Origin: Lactobacillus kitasatonis DSM 16761 = JCM 1039
Lineage (GTDB): Bacteria > Bacillota > Bacilli > Lactobacillales > Lactobacillaceae
Direction of reading: 5' to 3'
Length of the DNA stretch: 64,000 nt
Assembly (NCBI RefSeq): GCF_000615285.1
Contig: NZ_BALU01000008.1
Coordinates: forward strand, 1 to 64,000
The first letter of the stretch is position 1. Each line of letters begins with the position of its first letter. The notes under the pieces were generated by a model. That model searched no databases and was not told where the DNA came from. It was given only the letters and a program-made list of their open reading frames with translations. A program made the position numbers and the translations under genes. Positions 36,219 through 45,931 of this stretch are shown here, piece after piece.

Positions 36219-37604
36219 CTATTCATGTTCAAGTTGACTGTGACGATAGCCATAAACAAAGTAGATAACTGTTCCGAGAATTAACCAAATTGCTGCCATT
36301 AAGTAAACTTCGGAACTTAAGTGACAAATCATAAAGATACAAATCAAGCCAGAAATAATTGGCAGGTATGGATAACCAGGAACTTTAAAGCCATCATTGA
36401 CGATATCAGTTCTTTTTCTTAATTTCAAAATACCAAATGAAACTAAGGTAAATGCAAATAGGGTACCAAAGTTAACCAAGTTGGCTAATTGATCCACTGA
36501 GAAGAATGCTGCACTAAGTGCAATAATGATCGTTACTGCAACTAAGGCATTCTGAGGAGAATTATGCTTTTTATCCAACTTGCTAAAACTTGCTGGTAAA
36601 AGTCCATCTCTAGCCATTGCATAAATTAAACGAGAACTTGAATAAATCATTGTAAGCATCATAGTAGCCATACCCAGCATTGCACCAAAGGATAATAATT
36701 CAGCTACCCAATCTTGGTGAACATATTGCAAAGCAAAAGCAACAGGGTTTGCTACGTTAAGTTTGGTGTATTTAACCATACCTGTTAACACAATAGAAAC
36801 ACCAAAGTAAAGTACAGCCGCAATTGCCAAAGTACCAATGATGCCTAATGGCATGTTTTTCTTAGGATTCTTAACTTCGGCAGCTGATGAAGAAACAACG
36901 TCAAAGCCTAAGAAAGCAAAGAATACGGTCGTTGCACCTTTGATTACGCCAGAAGCGCGATATGGCAAAAATGGATGGTAGTTGCTTGGCTTAATAAATT
37001 GCACCCCCACGAAGATGAAAATCAAGATAATCGCAATTTTGATAAAAACAGCAACCACATTAATCTTGATTGAATTTTTCATTCCGCGAGATAGCAGGAT
37101 GCTGATGACCAAGATAATTAAAACTGAAACTAGGTCAAAATAAACGCCATGCGATAAGTTCATTGGTCCTGAAACAGCCTTAGGAATTTTTAAACCAAAT
37201 GGGCTAATGAATGAACTAAAGTATGAAGACCAACCTGCCGCAACTGTGGCTACGGAAAGCATGTATTCCAAAATCAAGGCCCAACCGATAATCCAACCAG
37301 TAAATTCACCATAAACGATATTACCATATGAGTAAGCACTACCAGCTACCGGAATTGCTGAAGCAAATTCCGCGTAACACATTCCCGCTAAAGCACAAAC
37401 TATTGCTGCGACCATAAATGACAAACTAACACCAGGGCCGGCTGTTGTGGCAGCTACCGTACCAGGCAAGATAAAAATACCAGTCCCGATAACCGCACCA
37501 ACACCAAGTGACATTAAGTCGAGAGCATTCATGGTTTTGGAAAATTTAATATCTTTTCCTAAGTAGTTTTGAATGCTTTGTTTTCTAAATATATGAAATT
37601 GCAT
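36219..37604 (-). CDS. APC-family amino acid permease (YfnA/CAT type)
   Basis: Amino acid-polyamine-organocation transporter of 461 residues with about 12 hydrophobic helices. The start LMSLGVGAVIGTGIFILPG is the family signature of TM1, followed by AGMCYAEFASAIPVAGSAYS (TM2-3) and VFFAFLGFDVVSSSAAEVKN, typical of the cationic/branched YfnA subgroup. The substrate is not certain. The ATG at 37604 follows GAGGGGAATGTTGCG. It is a single gene, convergent with the dehydrogenase and followed upstream by dedA on the same strand with its own terminator between. Confidence 0.9.
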   Translation of the reverse strand: MQFHIFRKQSIQNYLGKDIKFSKTMNALDLMSLGVGAVIGTGIFILPGTVAATTAGPGVSLSFMVAAIVCALAGMCYAEFASAIPVAGSAYSYGNIVYGEFTGWIIGWALILEYMLSVATVAAGWSSYFSSFISPFGLKIPKAVSGPMNLSHGVYFDLVSVLIILVISILLSRGMKNSIKINVVAVFIKIAIILIFIFVGVQFIKPSNYHPFLPYRASGVIKGATTVFFAFLGFDVVSSSAAEVKNPKKNMPLGIIGTLAIAAVLYFGVSIVLTGMVKYTKLNVANPVAFALQYVHQDWVAELLSFGAMLGMATMMLTMIYSSSRLIYAMARDGLLPASFSKLDKKHNSPQNALVAVTIIIALSAAFFSVDQLANLVNFGTLFAFTLVSFGILKLRKRTDIVNDGFKVPGYPYLPIISGLICIFMICHLSSEVYLMAAIWLILGTVIYFVYGYRHSQLEHE

Positions 37605-37671
37605 CGCAACATTCCCCTCTATGTAAAGATAGATTAATTTTACATGATATTTTTAATTTTTTGAAGGGTGA

Positions 37672-37697
37672 AAAAAGCACTATTAAAATAGTGCTTT
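37672..37697 (-). terminator. Terminator of the dedA gene
   Basis: On the minus strand AAAGCACTA/TAGTGCTTT with a short TT/AA loop followed by T6, a few bases past the dedA stop. Confidence 0.8.
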
Positions 37698-37701
37698 AAA
37701 A

Positions 37702-38316
37702 TTAATTAGCTTTTATTTTTGTTTTGTACCATTTAAATGATCCGTACACGATTGCAATAACGATTACGCCAGCGATAATCAATGAGTATTCTTCAAAGAT
37801 GTTGACGATCACTTGCCAGTTTTCCCCCATGTATGAACCTAATGAAACTAAAATGATGTTCCAGATTAAGCTACCAAGTGTGGTGTAAATTAAAAACTGT
37901 GAAAGCTTAACGTGGGCTGTGCCGGCTGGAATAGAAATTAAGCTTCTAATGACAGGGATGCAACGACCATAAAAAATTGCTCCTGTACCATATTTATCGA
38001 ACCAGTTAATTGCCTTTTGAACGTCACCTTTTTTAAAACCAAGCATCTTGAACATTTTATGGTTAAAAACTTTCTCAAGACGTTCTTCACTTAACAAGGT
38101 GCCAATCCAATAGAGAATGATTGCACCTAAAGTAGCACCAACTGTGGCGGCAATTATAACAAGTGGCACAGTCATCTGTGAGTGATGCGTTGCAAATCCT
38201 GCAAAAGAGAGGATTACTTCGGATGGGATAGGTGGGAAAATATTTTCAACCGCAATTAAAAAGCTGATGGCTAGGTAGCCAAATTGGTTAATTAAATCAA
38301 AAACTATGTTAGTCAT
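37702..38316 (-). CDS. DedA-family membrane protein
   Basis: A 204-residue SNARE-associated/DedA membrane protein with about five hydrophobic segments. Landmarks are ENIFPPIPSEVILSFAGF, the family motif G-x-x-x-G in GATLGAIILYWIGTL, and FYGRCIPVIRSLISIPAGTA with the conserved Arg residues. DedA proteins support membrane homeostasis; some flip undecaprenyl phosphate or phospholipids. TAGGAGAAATACCG precedes the ATG. It is divergent from uvrC with about 140 bases between. Confidence 0.9.
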   Translation of the reverse strand: MTNIVFDLINQFGYLAISFLIAVENIFPPIPSEVILSFAGFATHHSQMTVPLVIIAATVGATLGAIILYWIGTLLSEERLEKVFNHKMFKMLGFKKGDVQKAINWFDKYGTGAIFYGRCIPVIRSLISIPAGTAHVKLSQFLIYTTLGSLIWNIILVSLGSYMGENWQVIVNIFEEYSLIIAGVIVIAIVYGSFKWYKTKIKAN

Positions 38317-38454
38317 CGGTATTTCTCCTAAGCGTTTTCTTTAAATATAGCAAGTTTTGGTCTAGATAGCTATTTCTCTGAGCAAAGTTAATATCTTCTT
38401 AAAAAAAGCTGTGTTACACTATTAAATGCGAATTTTTTATTGGGGTGCGATAAA

Positions 38455-40256
38455 ATGGCAACACAATTAATTGAGAACAAGTTAAAGCTTTTACCAGAAA
38501 AGCCGGGCTGTTACTTAATGAAGGACATTAACGGTACGGTTATTTATGTAGGTAAATCTAAAAATTTAAAAAATAGAGTACGTTCATATTTTAAGAGTAA
38601 GCAAGTTGGACGTCGGGCTGAATTAGTTCGTGAAATCAGAAATTATGATATTATTACGGTTTCTACGGATAAGGAAGCCTTTTTACTTGAAATCACTTTA
38701 ATAAAAAAATATCAGCCATACTACAATGTGCAATTAAAACAAGGGACTGGATATCCTTATATTGAAATTACACGTGAACATGATCCGCAAACACGTTTAA
38801 CCAGCATCGTGCACAAGGATGGCGGCTACTATTTTGGCCCATATCCTAACGTTTATGCGGCACAGGCTACGTTAAAATTTATTCAAAAAGTTTACCCATT
38901 AAGACGCTGCCATGGCTATCAAGGCCGCCCTTGTCTTTACTATCATATGGGGCAGTGTTTAGGTGCATGTTTTAAAAAGGTACCGCAAAAAGAATATGAT
39001 GAACAAATCAAGAAGATAAAGAGCTTTTTAAATGGGGATATTGCAGAAGTGAAGCAAGATTTGACTGCCAAGATGGAGAAGGCTTCCGAGCAATTAGAAT
39101 TTGAACGAGCAGCTGAAATTCGCGATCAATTGAAATATATTGAAGAAACTGTTGAAAAGCAGAAGATTATTTCTAACGATAATACTCAACGTGATATTTT
39201 TAACTATTACGTTGATAAGTCTTGGATTTCTATCCAGATCTTCTTCTTGCGTCAAGCTAAATTGCTTAGAAGAGAAACTAGAATGTTTCCTTTGACCGAT
39301 ACAACTGATCCAGAAGATGCATTTACTTCATTTATAGTTCAGTTTTATGGTCAAAGAAACCGCGTTTTGCCTAAAGAAGTTCTAATCCCAGATGGTTTTG
39401 ATAATGATACATTAGCAGAAGTGCTTAAGGTTTCTGTAAGAACACCGCAAAGGGGACAAAAAAAGTCCTTGCTTGATATGGCAAAAGACAACGCGAAGTT
39501 GAAACTCGATGATAAATTTAGATTGCTAGAATTAGGCAATCGTAAAACTATGGGTGCGCAAAAAGAAATCTTTGATGCTTTGGGCTTGCCGTATGGTCAC
39601 ATTATTGAAAGTTTTGACCACTCGCATATTCAAGGTGCAGATCCAGTATCAGCTTTAGTTGTTTTTAAAGATGGTGAACCAGATAAGACTTCATACCGAA
39701 AGTATAAATTAAAGGGTGAAGTTGAACATCAAAATGGTGGCGATGAAGTTCGTAACACACGTGAAGTAGTTAGAAGAGTTATGGTCGACTTTTGCGTGAA
39801 CATAAGAAAATGCCTGATTTAATTTTGATGGATGGTGGTCAAATTCAAGTTGATGCCTGTGAAGACGTTTTGCGCAACGAATTGAACCTGAATATTCCTG
39901 TTGCCGGGATGGTTAAAGACGACAAACACAGAACCAATCACTTGTTATTTGGTGATCCAATTAATGGTATTCCTTTGAAATTGATCCCACTTGATCCTAA
40001 GTCAGAAGGCTTTTACTTAATGACTAGAATCCAGGATGAAGTTCACCGTTTTGCCATTACTTTCCATAGAAGACGTCATGCTAAGAATGCTTTATCAAGT
40101 AGATTAGACTCAATTAAAGGTATTGGACCAAAGACTAGAAATAAACTGCTTAGAAACTTCGGTTCATTAAAGAAGATCAAGGAAGCTTCAGTTGATGAAT
40201 TGCGTGCTGCAGGACTTACATTGCCTCAAGCACAAACAATAAAATTGACGCTGTAA
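38455..40256 (+). pseudogene. uvrC: UvrABC excinuclease subunit C, one-base frameshift near 39780
   Basis: Nucleotide excision repair endonuclease. Start ATG at 38455 follows GGGGTG. Domains: GIY-YIG nuclease (VIYVGKSKNLKNRVRSYF), cysteine-rich region (CHGYQGRPCLYYHMGQCLGAC), UVR motif (EKASEQLEFERAAEIRDQL), RNase H-like C-terminal nuclease (ESFDHSHIQG) and HhH tail (IKGIGPKTRNKLLRNFGS). At AGAAGAGTTATGGTCGAC one T is missing; RRVYGRLLREHKK is the expected reading and restores a 600-residue protein. As written it is cut at 39822, removing half of the second nuclease domain and the HhH tail. A sequence error is likely. Confidence 0.88.
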
Positions 40257-40334
40257 ACCTAGAAAACACACAAGAGTACGCGTTTGTGTGGTATAGTAAT
40301 AAAAGTTAGATTAAGACGGAAGGAAGAGATAAGC

Positions 40335-41639
40335 ATGCCAACATTTGTTGATCAGACTAAAATTGAAGTACAAGCCGGAAAAGGCGGCGATGGCATGGTG
40401 GCTTTCCGCCATGAAAAGTACGTTCCAAATGGCGGACCAGCTGGTGGCGACGGTGGTCGCGGCGGCAGCATTATTTTTGTTGCAGACAGCGGTTTGCGTA
40501 CATTGATGGATTTCCGTTATCGTCGTAAGTTTAAAGCAGATAATGGCGAAAACGGTCGTATCAAGTCTCAATATGGTAGAGCAGCTAAGGACCTTTACTT
40601 AAAGGTACCTGTTGGGACAACAGTTTATGATTTTAATACCGGTGAATTAATCGGTGATTTAGTAGAAAAAGGACAAGAATTAGTTGTAGCTAAAGGTGGC
40701 CGTGGCGGTCGTGGTAATATTCACTTCGCTACTAGTGTTAATACGGCACCTGAAATTGCCGAAAACGGTGAACCAGGTGAAGACCGCGTTTTACGCCTAG
40801 AACTTAAGTTACTAGCTGATGTAGGTTTAGTTGGATTCCCTTCAGTAGGTAAATCTACGCTTTTGTCAGTAACTACTAAGGCTAAGCCAAAGATTGCAGC
40901 TTACCAATTTACTACTTTGACTCCTAATTTGGGAATGGTTATTTTGCCAGACGGTCGTGACTTTTCAATGGCTGACTTGCCTGGCTTAATTGAAGGTGCT
41001 AGCCAAGGTGTGGGTTTAGGTATCCAATTCTTGCGCCACGTTGAAAGAACTAAGGTAATTTTGCACTTAGTATCAATGGATCCTAATAATGGTCGCGAAG
41101 CAATTGACGACTATCACACTATCAGAAAGGAATTGCAAAATTATGAAACTGATTTGTCTAAGAAGCGTGAATTAATTGTTGCTTCACAAATGGATATTCC
41201 AGGTGCAGAAGACAAGCTCAAGGAATTTATGGAAGCTTTGCAAAAAGAAAGTAATGACGAACCAGTTTATGAAATTTCTAGTGTAACGCACCAAGGCGTA
41301 TCTAAGTTGATGAGCGACACTGCTAACTTGGTTGCCGAAGTCGAAGAAGAACGTGCACAAGAAGAACCTAAGATTGTTGAAAAGACTAAGGAATACAAGT
41401 ATAAAGCAACAAAAAAGAACGAATTTACTGTTGAAAGAGTTGGCGAGCATGAATTCGTTGTTAAGGGTGAGCAACTAGAAAGATTAGTTCAAATGACCAA
41501 TCTTGATCACCAAGATGGTATCATGCGTTTGGCTAGAAGACTTAAGCGTTTAGGCGTAGATGATGCCTTGCGCGAAAAGGGTGCAGTTAACGGTGACGAT
41601 GTTGCAATCGGCAAGTTTGTCTTTGAATTTGTACAATAA
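40335..41639 (+). CDS. obgE: GTPase Obg/CgtA
   Basis: Essential GTPase of ribosome assembly and stress response. The 434-residue protein has the Gly-rich Obg fold ([20 protein letters not shown], then GGDGGRGG), the G domain with P-loop [11 protein letters not shown] (about residue 165), switch/G3 DLPGLIEGA, and the C-terminal OCT domain found in Firmicutes. The ATG at 40335 was chosen by the Obg N-terminus [14 protein letters not shown] and the upstream AGGAAGAG; the earlier in-frame start at 40284 lies in the spacer after uvrC. Confidence 0.95.
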   Translation: MPTFVDQTKIEVQAGKGGDGMVAFRHEKYVPNGGPAGGDGGRGGSIIFVADSGLRTLMDFRYRRKFKADNGENGRIKSQYGRAAKDLYLKVPVGTTVYDFNTGELIGDLVEKGQELVVAKGGRGGRGNIHFATSVNTAPEIAENGEPGEDRVLRLELKLLADVGLVGFPSVGKSTLLSVTTKAKPKIAAYQFTTLTPNLGMVILPDGRDFSMADLPGLIEGASQGVGLGIQFLRHVERTKVILHLVSMDPNNGREAIDDYHTIRKELQNYETDLSKKRELIVASQMDIPGAEDKLKEFMEALQKESNDEPVYEISSVTHQGVSKLMSDTANLVAEVEEERAQEEPKIVEKTKEYKYKATKKNEFTVERVGEHEFVVKGEQLERLVQMTNLDHQDGIMRLARRLKRLGVDDALREKGAVNGDDVAIGKFVFEFVQ

Positions 41640-41659
41640 TATGTGGGTAGAGATAGATT

Positions 41660-43579
41660 ATGAGAAGAAATCGGTTTATTACAGGGTATTCTGGACTTAG
41701 AGCATTAGCAGTGATCGGAGTAATACTCTATCACCTTGATTCTAATTCGTTTATGGGAGGATATTTGGGTGTGCCGATTTTTTTCGTGCTCTCAGGTTAC
41801 CTCGTCACGGATCATATACTTAATTCATATGATAGAACGGGAGATTACGATAATAAACACTTTTATTTAAGTAGAATAAAGAAGATTTATCCGCAGCTGA
41901 TTTCGGTTTTATGGCTCAGTGCGGCGTATATTTTTCTGTTTCAACGCAATCTTTTAGCTAAGCTGAATCAGATTGTCCTGGCTAACCTACTGAATGTCTA
42001 CAATTTTTGGCAAATTCATAATGGCCAAAGCTACTTTGAACGTTTTGCGGCTAATGAATCGCCTTTTACTAACCTATGGACGATGTCAGTAGATGGGCAA
42101 TTCTACATTTTGTGGCCGATTGTCATTTTCTTACTGGTAAAACTAGTAAAGAAAAAGAAGAATATTTTTGGGATTCTGATTGGACTTTCATTAGCATCTG
42201 CAATTGAAATGCTGGTTCTATATTTAATGAAAGCTGACATTAACCGTATCTATTATGGAACGGATACACGGTTCTTCTCATTAGGTTTAGGAGCCGCATT
42301 AGCAGTTATTTGGCCAATAGAGCAGCTGAATCCTAATGTGACCAAAAAGGATACACGAATACTTGATTTGGTTGGACTAGTTTCCTTTATTTTGATGCTG
42401 GTCATGTTCTTCTCAAAGGCAATGAATCCGCAACAGTCATTTGCTTATTGTGGTGGAATGCTTTTGTTTACTTTGATTGTCTGCGTGTTTGCCGGAGTAA
42501 TTGCGCATCCAGGCAGTCACTGGAATAGAATTATGACTAATGTCATTTTTGATTGGATTGGTTCAAGAAGCTATGGGATTTATCTTTACCAATTCCCAAT
42601 CATGATCTTTTTTGAAGATAAATTTACTAATATTGGTGATCATCCAGTGCTTTATCATGTAATCGAAGTTATTTTGATTTTGTTAATCAGTGAAATTACT
42701 TATCGTTTGATTGAAAAGCCAATGGGTAAAATTACTTGGGGTAAAACTAAGGCTTACTTTGCACGCATTTTAAACTTAGAGACCAAGGATTACGTTAAAA
42801 AGACTCAAGCAATTTTTGCGGCTTTTGTATTAATTTTAGGTAGTATTGCGATTGCTGTTTCACCTAGAGCAAAGGCGGAAGATTTTAATAAGACTCAACT
42901 TGCTCAAAGAATTGAAAAGAATACCAAAAAGCAAAAGAGCGACAATGCTAAGCTGATCAAGAAATTAAAAAAGCAAAAGCAGAAAAAAGAAGATAAGTCG
43001 AGAATCATTAGACAAGCGGAAAAAGATGCTAAAAAGCATCCAGTTAATAAATCATATGTTAAATATGGTATTTCGCAGCTTGATTTGCAGTTAGCACAAA
43101 AAATTCAAGTTACTGCAATCGGCGACTCTGTCATGGCCGGTTCAAGTGACAACTTAAAGAAATTAATGCCTAAGGCTTTAGTTGATGCGGCTGTTTCTAG
43201 ACAATTAGATGTTGCATTTGGCCTACTTGACAGTTATCAAAAGCAGGGAGTTTTAGCCGATAACGTATTGATTGGCTTAGGTACAAATGGACCATTCTCT
43301 ATGGGTGACCTAGATCGACTTATGCATCAAGTTGGACCTAAGAAAAAAGTCTTTTGGATCAATGTGCATGTACCAACCAGAGATTGGCAAAAACCGGTGA
43401 ATGATTTGCTAAGACAAGGTGCAAAACGGTATCATAATCTTATAATAATTGATTGGTATTCATATTCGAAGAATCATCCAGATTGGTTTTATGGTGATCA
43501 CACGCACCCTAATATCAAGGGATCTAAATATTACAGTGCGTTTGTCACTAAAACAATTATTAAACATTCAAAATTTTAA
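41660..43579 (+). CDS. oatA: OatA-like peptidoglycan O-acetyltransferase
   Basis: Membrane acyltransferase that O-acetylates cell-wall sugars, giving lysozyme resistance. The 639-residue protein has an N-terminal acyltransferase-3 domain (SGLRALAVIGVILYHLDS with the essential His, GVPIFFVLSGYLVT; about ten helices) and a Lys-rich linker. A C-terminal extracytoplasmic SGNH esterase domain follows, with catalytic Ser in AIGDSVMAGSS, GLGTNGPF and the Asp/His pair in DHTHPN. This two-domain plan is that of OatA. It follows obg by 20 bases, with GGGTAGAGA before the ATG, and runs in the same direction as rnz. Confidence 0.9.
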   Translation: MRRNRFITGYSGLRALAVIGVILYHLDSNSFMGGYLGVPIFFVLSGYLVTDHILNSYDRTGDYDNKHFYLSRIKKIYPQLISVLWLSAAYIFLFQRNLLAKLNQIVLANLLNVYNFWQIHNGQSYFERFAANESPFTNLWTMSVDGQFYILWPIVIFLLVKLVKKKKNIFGILIGLSLASAIEMLVLYLMKADINRIYYGTDTRFFSLGLGAALAVIWPIEQLNPNVTKKDTRILDLVGLVSFILMLVMFFSKAMNPQQSFAYCGGMLLFTLIVCVFAGVIAHPGSHWNRIMTNVIFDWIGSRSYGIYLYQFPIMIFFEDKFTNIGDHPVLYHVIEVILILLISEITYRLIEKPMGKITWGKTKAYFARILNLETKDYVKKTQAIFAAFVLILGSIAIAVSPRAKAEDFNKTQLAQRIEKNTKKQKSDNAKLIKKLKKQKQKKEDKSRIIRQAEKDAKKHPVNKSYVKYGISQLDLQLAQKIQVTAIGDSVMAGSSDNLKKLMPKALVDAAVSRQLDVAFGLLDSYQKQGVLADNVLIGLGTNGPFSMGDLDRLMHQVGPKKKVFWINVHVPTRDWQKPVNDLLRQGAKRYHNLIIIDWYSYSKNHPDWFYGDHTHPNIKGSKYYSAFVTKTIIKHSKF

Positions 43580-43596
43580 AGTAGAATAGGATTTTC

Positions 43597-44532
43597 ATGG
43601 AAATACAATTTTTAGGCACAGGTGCAGGGCAGCCATCCAAGCAGAGAAATGTTTCTAGCGTAGCCTTAAAACTGCTGGATGAACTTAATGAAATTTGGCT
43701 ATTTGATGTAGGAGAAGCTACTCAGCATCAGATTTTAAGAACAAATATTAGATTACGCAAAATCACTAAAATTTTCATTTCACATAATCACGGCGACCAT
43801 ATTTTTGGTTTACCAGGATTGCTTTCGACTCGTTCTTTTCAAGGGGATGTGGGTCCACTTACAATCTATGGACCAGCTGGAATTGAGCAGTTCGTGCGTA
43901 CTTCTTTGCAAGTATCAAGAACGAAAATTTCTTATCCCGTCAAGTTCGTTGAATTGTCTGAACCAGGATTAATTTGTGAAGATAAAGGTTTTCGCGTTTA
44001 TACAGATAGATTAGATCACCGCATCCCTAGCTTTGGTTTTAGAGTGGTTGAAGCTACTCATCCAGGTGAGCTTTTAATTGATAAATTAGCAAAGTATAAT
44101 ATCCCTAATGGGCCAATTCTTGGTCAACTAAAACGAGGCGAAGAAGTAACTTTGACTGATGGTACTAAGTTAAATGGTAAAGACTTCTTGGGTCCAGAAA
44201 AGCCAGGCAGAATCGTAACGATTATTTACGATACGCGTTCAACGCCAAGTATTGCTCGTTTAGCTAAGAATGCAGATGTTTTAGTTCATGAGTCTACTTT
44301 TGCTGGTGACGAAAGCAAAATGGCCCGTAATTATTACCACTCAACTTCTGTTCAAGCAGCAAAAATTGCTCGACAAGAAAATGTTAAAAAATTATGCTTG
44401 AACCATATATCCGCTCGTTATATGGGGGCAAAGGCTAAGAAGCTAGAGAATCAAGCTAAGAAAGTATTTCCAAATACCGTTTTGGTAAATGATTTTGATC
44501 GTATTGAAATTCCGATGGAAGGTACAGAATAA
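43597..44532 (+). CDS. rnz: Ribonuclease Z
   Basis: Zinc-dependent endonuclease that trims tRNA 3' ends. The 311-residue metallo-beta-lactamase protein begins [18 protein letters not shown] as in RNase Z, has the metal motif HNHGDH (within [16 protein letters not shown]) and downstream Asp/His ligands in TIIYDTRST and [10 protein letters not shown]. The start is 17 bases after oatA. Its stop overlaps the start of the next gene (TAATG), so the SDR is coupled to it. Confidence 0.94.
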   Translation: MEIQFLGTGAGQPSKQRNVSSVALKLLDELNEIWLFDVGEATQHQILRTNIRLRKITKIFISHNHGDHIFGLPGLLSTRSFQGDVGPLTIYGPAGIEQFVRTSLQVSRTKISYPVKFVELSEPGLICEDKGFRVYTDRLDHRIPSFGFRVVEATHPGELLIDKLAKYNIPNGPILGQLKRGEEVTLTDGTKLNGKDFLGPEKPGRIVTIIYDTRSTPSIARLAKNADVLVHESTFAGDESKMARNYYHSTSVQAAKIARQENVKKLCLNHISARYMGAKAKKLENQAKKVFPNTVLVNDFDRIEIPMEGTE

Positions 44533-45326
44533 TGAAAGATTCACTGAGAAATAAGGTTGTTATTATTACAGGTGCTTCTAGTGGCATTGGTCGTTCAATT
44601 GCTCTTGAAAGTGCTGGCCGCGGTGCTACCGTCATTTTGATTGCTAGAAGAAAAGAACGTCTGGACGAAATTGCGGCAGAAGCTAGAGAATTATCTGGTG
44701 CAGAAGCTTACGTTTTCCCAACAGATATGGGCAAGCCTGATGATATTGAAAAGGCTTTTGATGAAATCACCAAGCAAGTTAAGCATATTGATTTCTTAGT
44801 TAACTGTGCAGGCTTTGGTAAGTTCGAAGAATTTATGGAACAAAAGATGCAAGATGTAACCAACATGTTCCAAGTAAATGTTTTAGGTTTGATGTACTTC
44901 ACTAGACTGGTTGGTCGCGTAATGATGGAACAAGAGACCGGTCAAATCATTAACTTCGGTTCAATTAGTGGTAAAGTTCCAACTACTAAGTCAGCTGCTT
45001 ACAGTGCTTCTAAGGCTGCAGTTATTCAATTCTCAAATGTATTGCGTCTAGAACTTAAGCCATTTGGTGTTAAAGTGATGACAGTTAACCCAGGTCCTGT
45101 TTACACTAACTTCTTTAACATTGCTGATAAGTCTGGTAATTACGTTAAAAATGTACAAGAATTCATGCTTGATCCAGACGACGTTGCTTGGCAAGTAGTT
45201 CACTTCTTTGGCAGCGATAAGCGCGAACTTAATTTGCCACTTAGCTTGGCAGTTTTGGCTAAGCTTTACAACTTGTTCCCAACTATCGGTGACGAACTTT
45301 CTTTGAAGTTTGCTTCTAGAAAGTAG
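44532..45326 (+). CDS. Short-chain dehydrogenase/reductase (YqjQ-like)
   Basis: A 264-residue classical SDR. NAD(P)-binding TGASSGIGRSIALESAG at the N-terminus, NNAG-equivalent VNCAGFG, catalytic Ser in GSISGK and YSASK with the Tyr and Lys. Substrate unknown; related genes sit beside rnz in many lactobacilli. The start overlaps the rnz stop by one base. The next gene begins 5 bases later, so rnz-SDR-lapA forms an operon. Confidence 0.9.
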   Translation: MKDSLRNKVVIITGASSGIGRSIALESAGRGATVILIARRKERLDEIAAEARELSGAEAYVFPTDMGKPDDIEKAFDEITKQVKHIDFLVNCAGFGKFEEFMEQKMQDVTNMFQVNVLGLMYFTRLVGRVMMEQETGQIINFGSISGKVPTTKSAAYSASKAAVIQFSNVLRLELKPFGVKVMTVNPGPVYTNFFNIADKSGNYVKNVQEFMLDPDDVAWQVVHFFGSDKRELNLPLSLAVLAKLYNLFPTIGDELSLKFASRK

Positions 45327-45331
45327 TAGCA

Positions 45332-45583
45332 ATGGAAAAGCAAAGAAATTTAATTATTGGCTCAATCGTCGCTCTGATTGCCGTCATTTTTGTGGTGCTT
45401 AATACTTCACCTGTTGCAATCAATTTTGGCTTCTTCAAGGTTAGATTGCCTTTAATCGTGGTATTAGTAGTGATGGTCATTATCGGAATGATTATTGCTT
45501 GGTTTTTCGGGCGCGATAGCCAAGAGCATAAAGCCAAAAATAAGGTTGCGTTTTTTAATAAAAACAAGAAGAAAGCTGAATAG
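45332..45583 (+). CDS. LapA/DUF1049 family membrane protein
   Basis: An 83-residue protein with two hydrophobic helices (about residues 7-27 and 39-60) joined by a turn with the DUF1049 pattern NTSPVAINFGFFKVRLPL, then a basic tail (NKVAFFNKNKKKAE). In other bacteria LapA helps assemble lipopolysaccharide; in Firmicutes its role is unknown. It begins 5 bases after the SDR and has a ribosome-site-like AGAAAGTAGTAG within the SDR end. Confidence 0.82.
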   Translation: MEKQRNLIIGSIVALIAVIFVVLNTSPVAINFGFFKVRLPLIVVLVVMVIIGMIIAWFFGRDSQEHKAKNKVAFFNKNKKKAE

Positions 45584-45683
45584 ATCTTGATTTATTCTTA
45601 ATTGAATAGTATCATTGAATCACGTGAGTAATTCAGGGCGCTAGGTCCTGAAGCTTAAGACTACAATAAAGGAGATCAATTAA

Positions 45684-45872
45684 ATGGCAGTTCCTGCAAG
45701 ACATACTTCTAAACAAAAGAAACGTTCACGTCGTGGTCACATTAAGTTGAGTGTTCCAGCAATGCACTATGATGCAACTACTGGTGAATACCGCTTAAGC
45801 CACCGTGTTTCACCAAAAGGTTATTACAAGGGTCGTCAAGTTGTTAACAACAACGATAACGGCAATAACTAA
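45684..45872 (+). CDS. rpmF: 50S ribosomal protein L32, zinc-independent form
   Basis: Large-subunit ribosomal protein of 62 residues. It starts [18 protein letters not shown] and contains [14 protein letters not shown], the L32 core. The four zinc-binding cysteines of the usual form are absent ([18 protein letters not shown] where CxxC...CxxC would be), so this is a C-minus, zinc-independent version. AAAGGAG precedes the ATG. The leader has a short hairpin TTCAGG...CCTGAA at about 45632-45653 that might be regulatory; no known leader family recognised. It ends with a clear terminator. Confidence 0.92.
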   Translation: MAVPARHTSKQKKRSRRGHIKLSVPAMHYDATTGEYRLSHRVSPKGYYKGRQVVNNNDNGNN

Positions 45873-45874
45873 TT

Positions 45875-45907
45875 AAAAGACACCTGTAATGATGGTGTCT
45901 TTTTTTA
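45875..45907 (+). terminator. Terminator of rpmF
   Basis: Stem AAAAGACACC/GGTGTCTTTT with a nine-base loop, then T run. Confidence 0.88.
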
Positions 45908-45931
45908 TGCCTAAGAAAAGGATTTTGAAAA

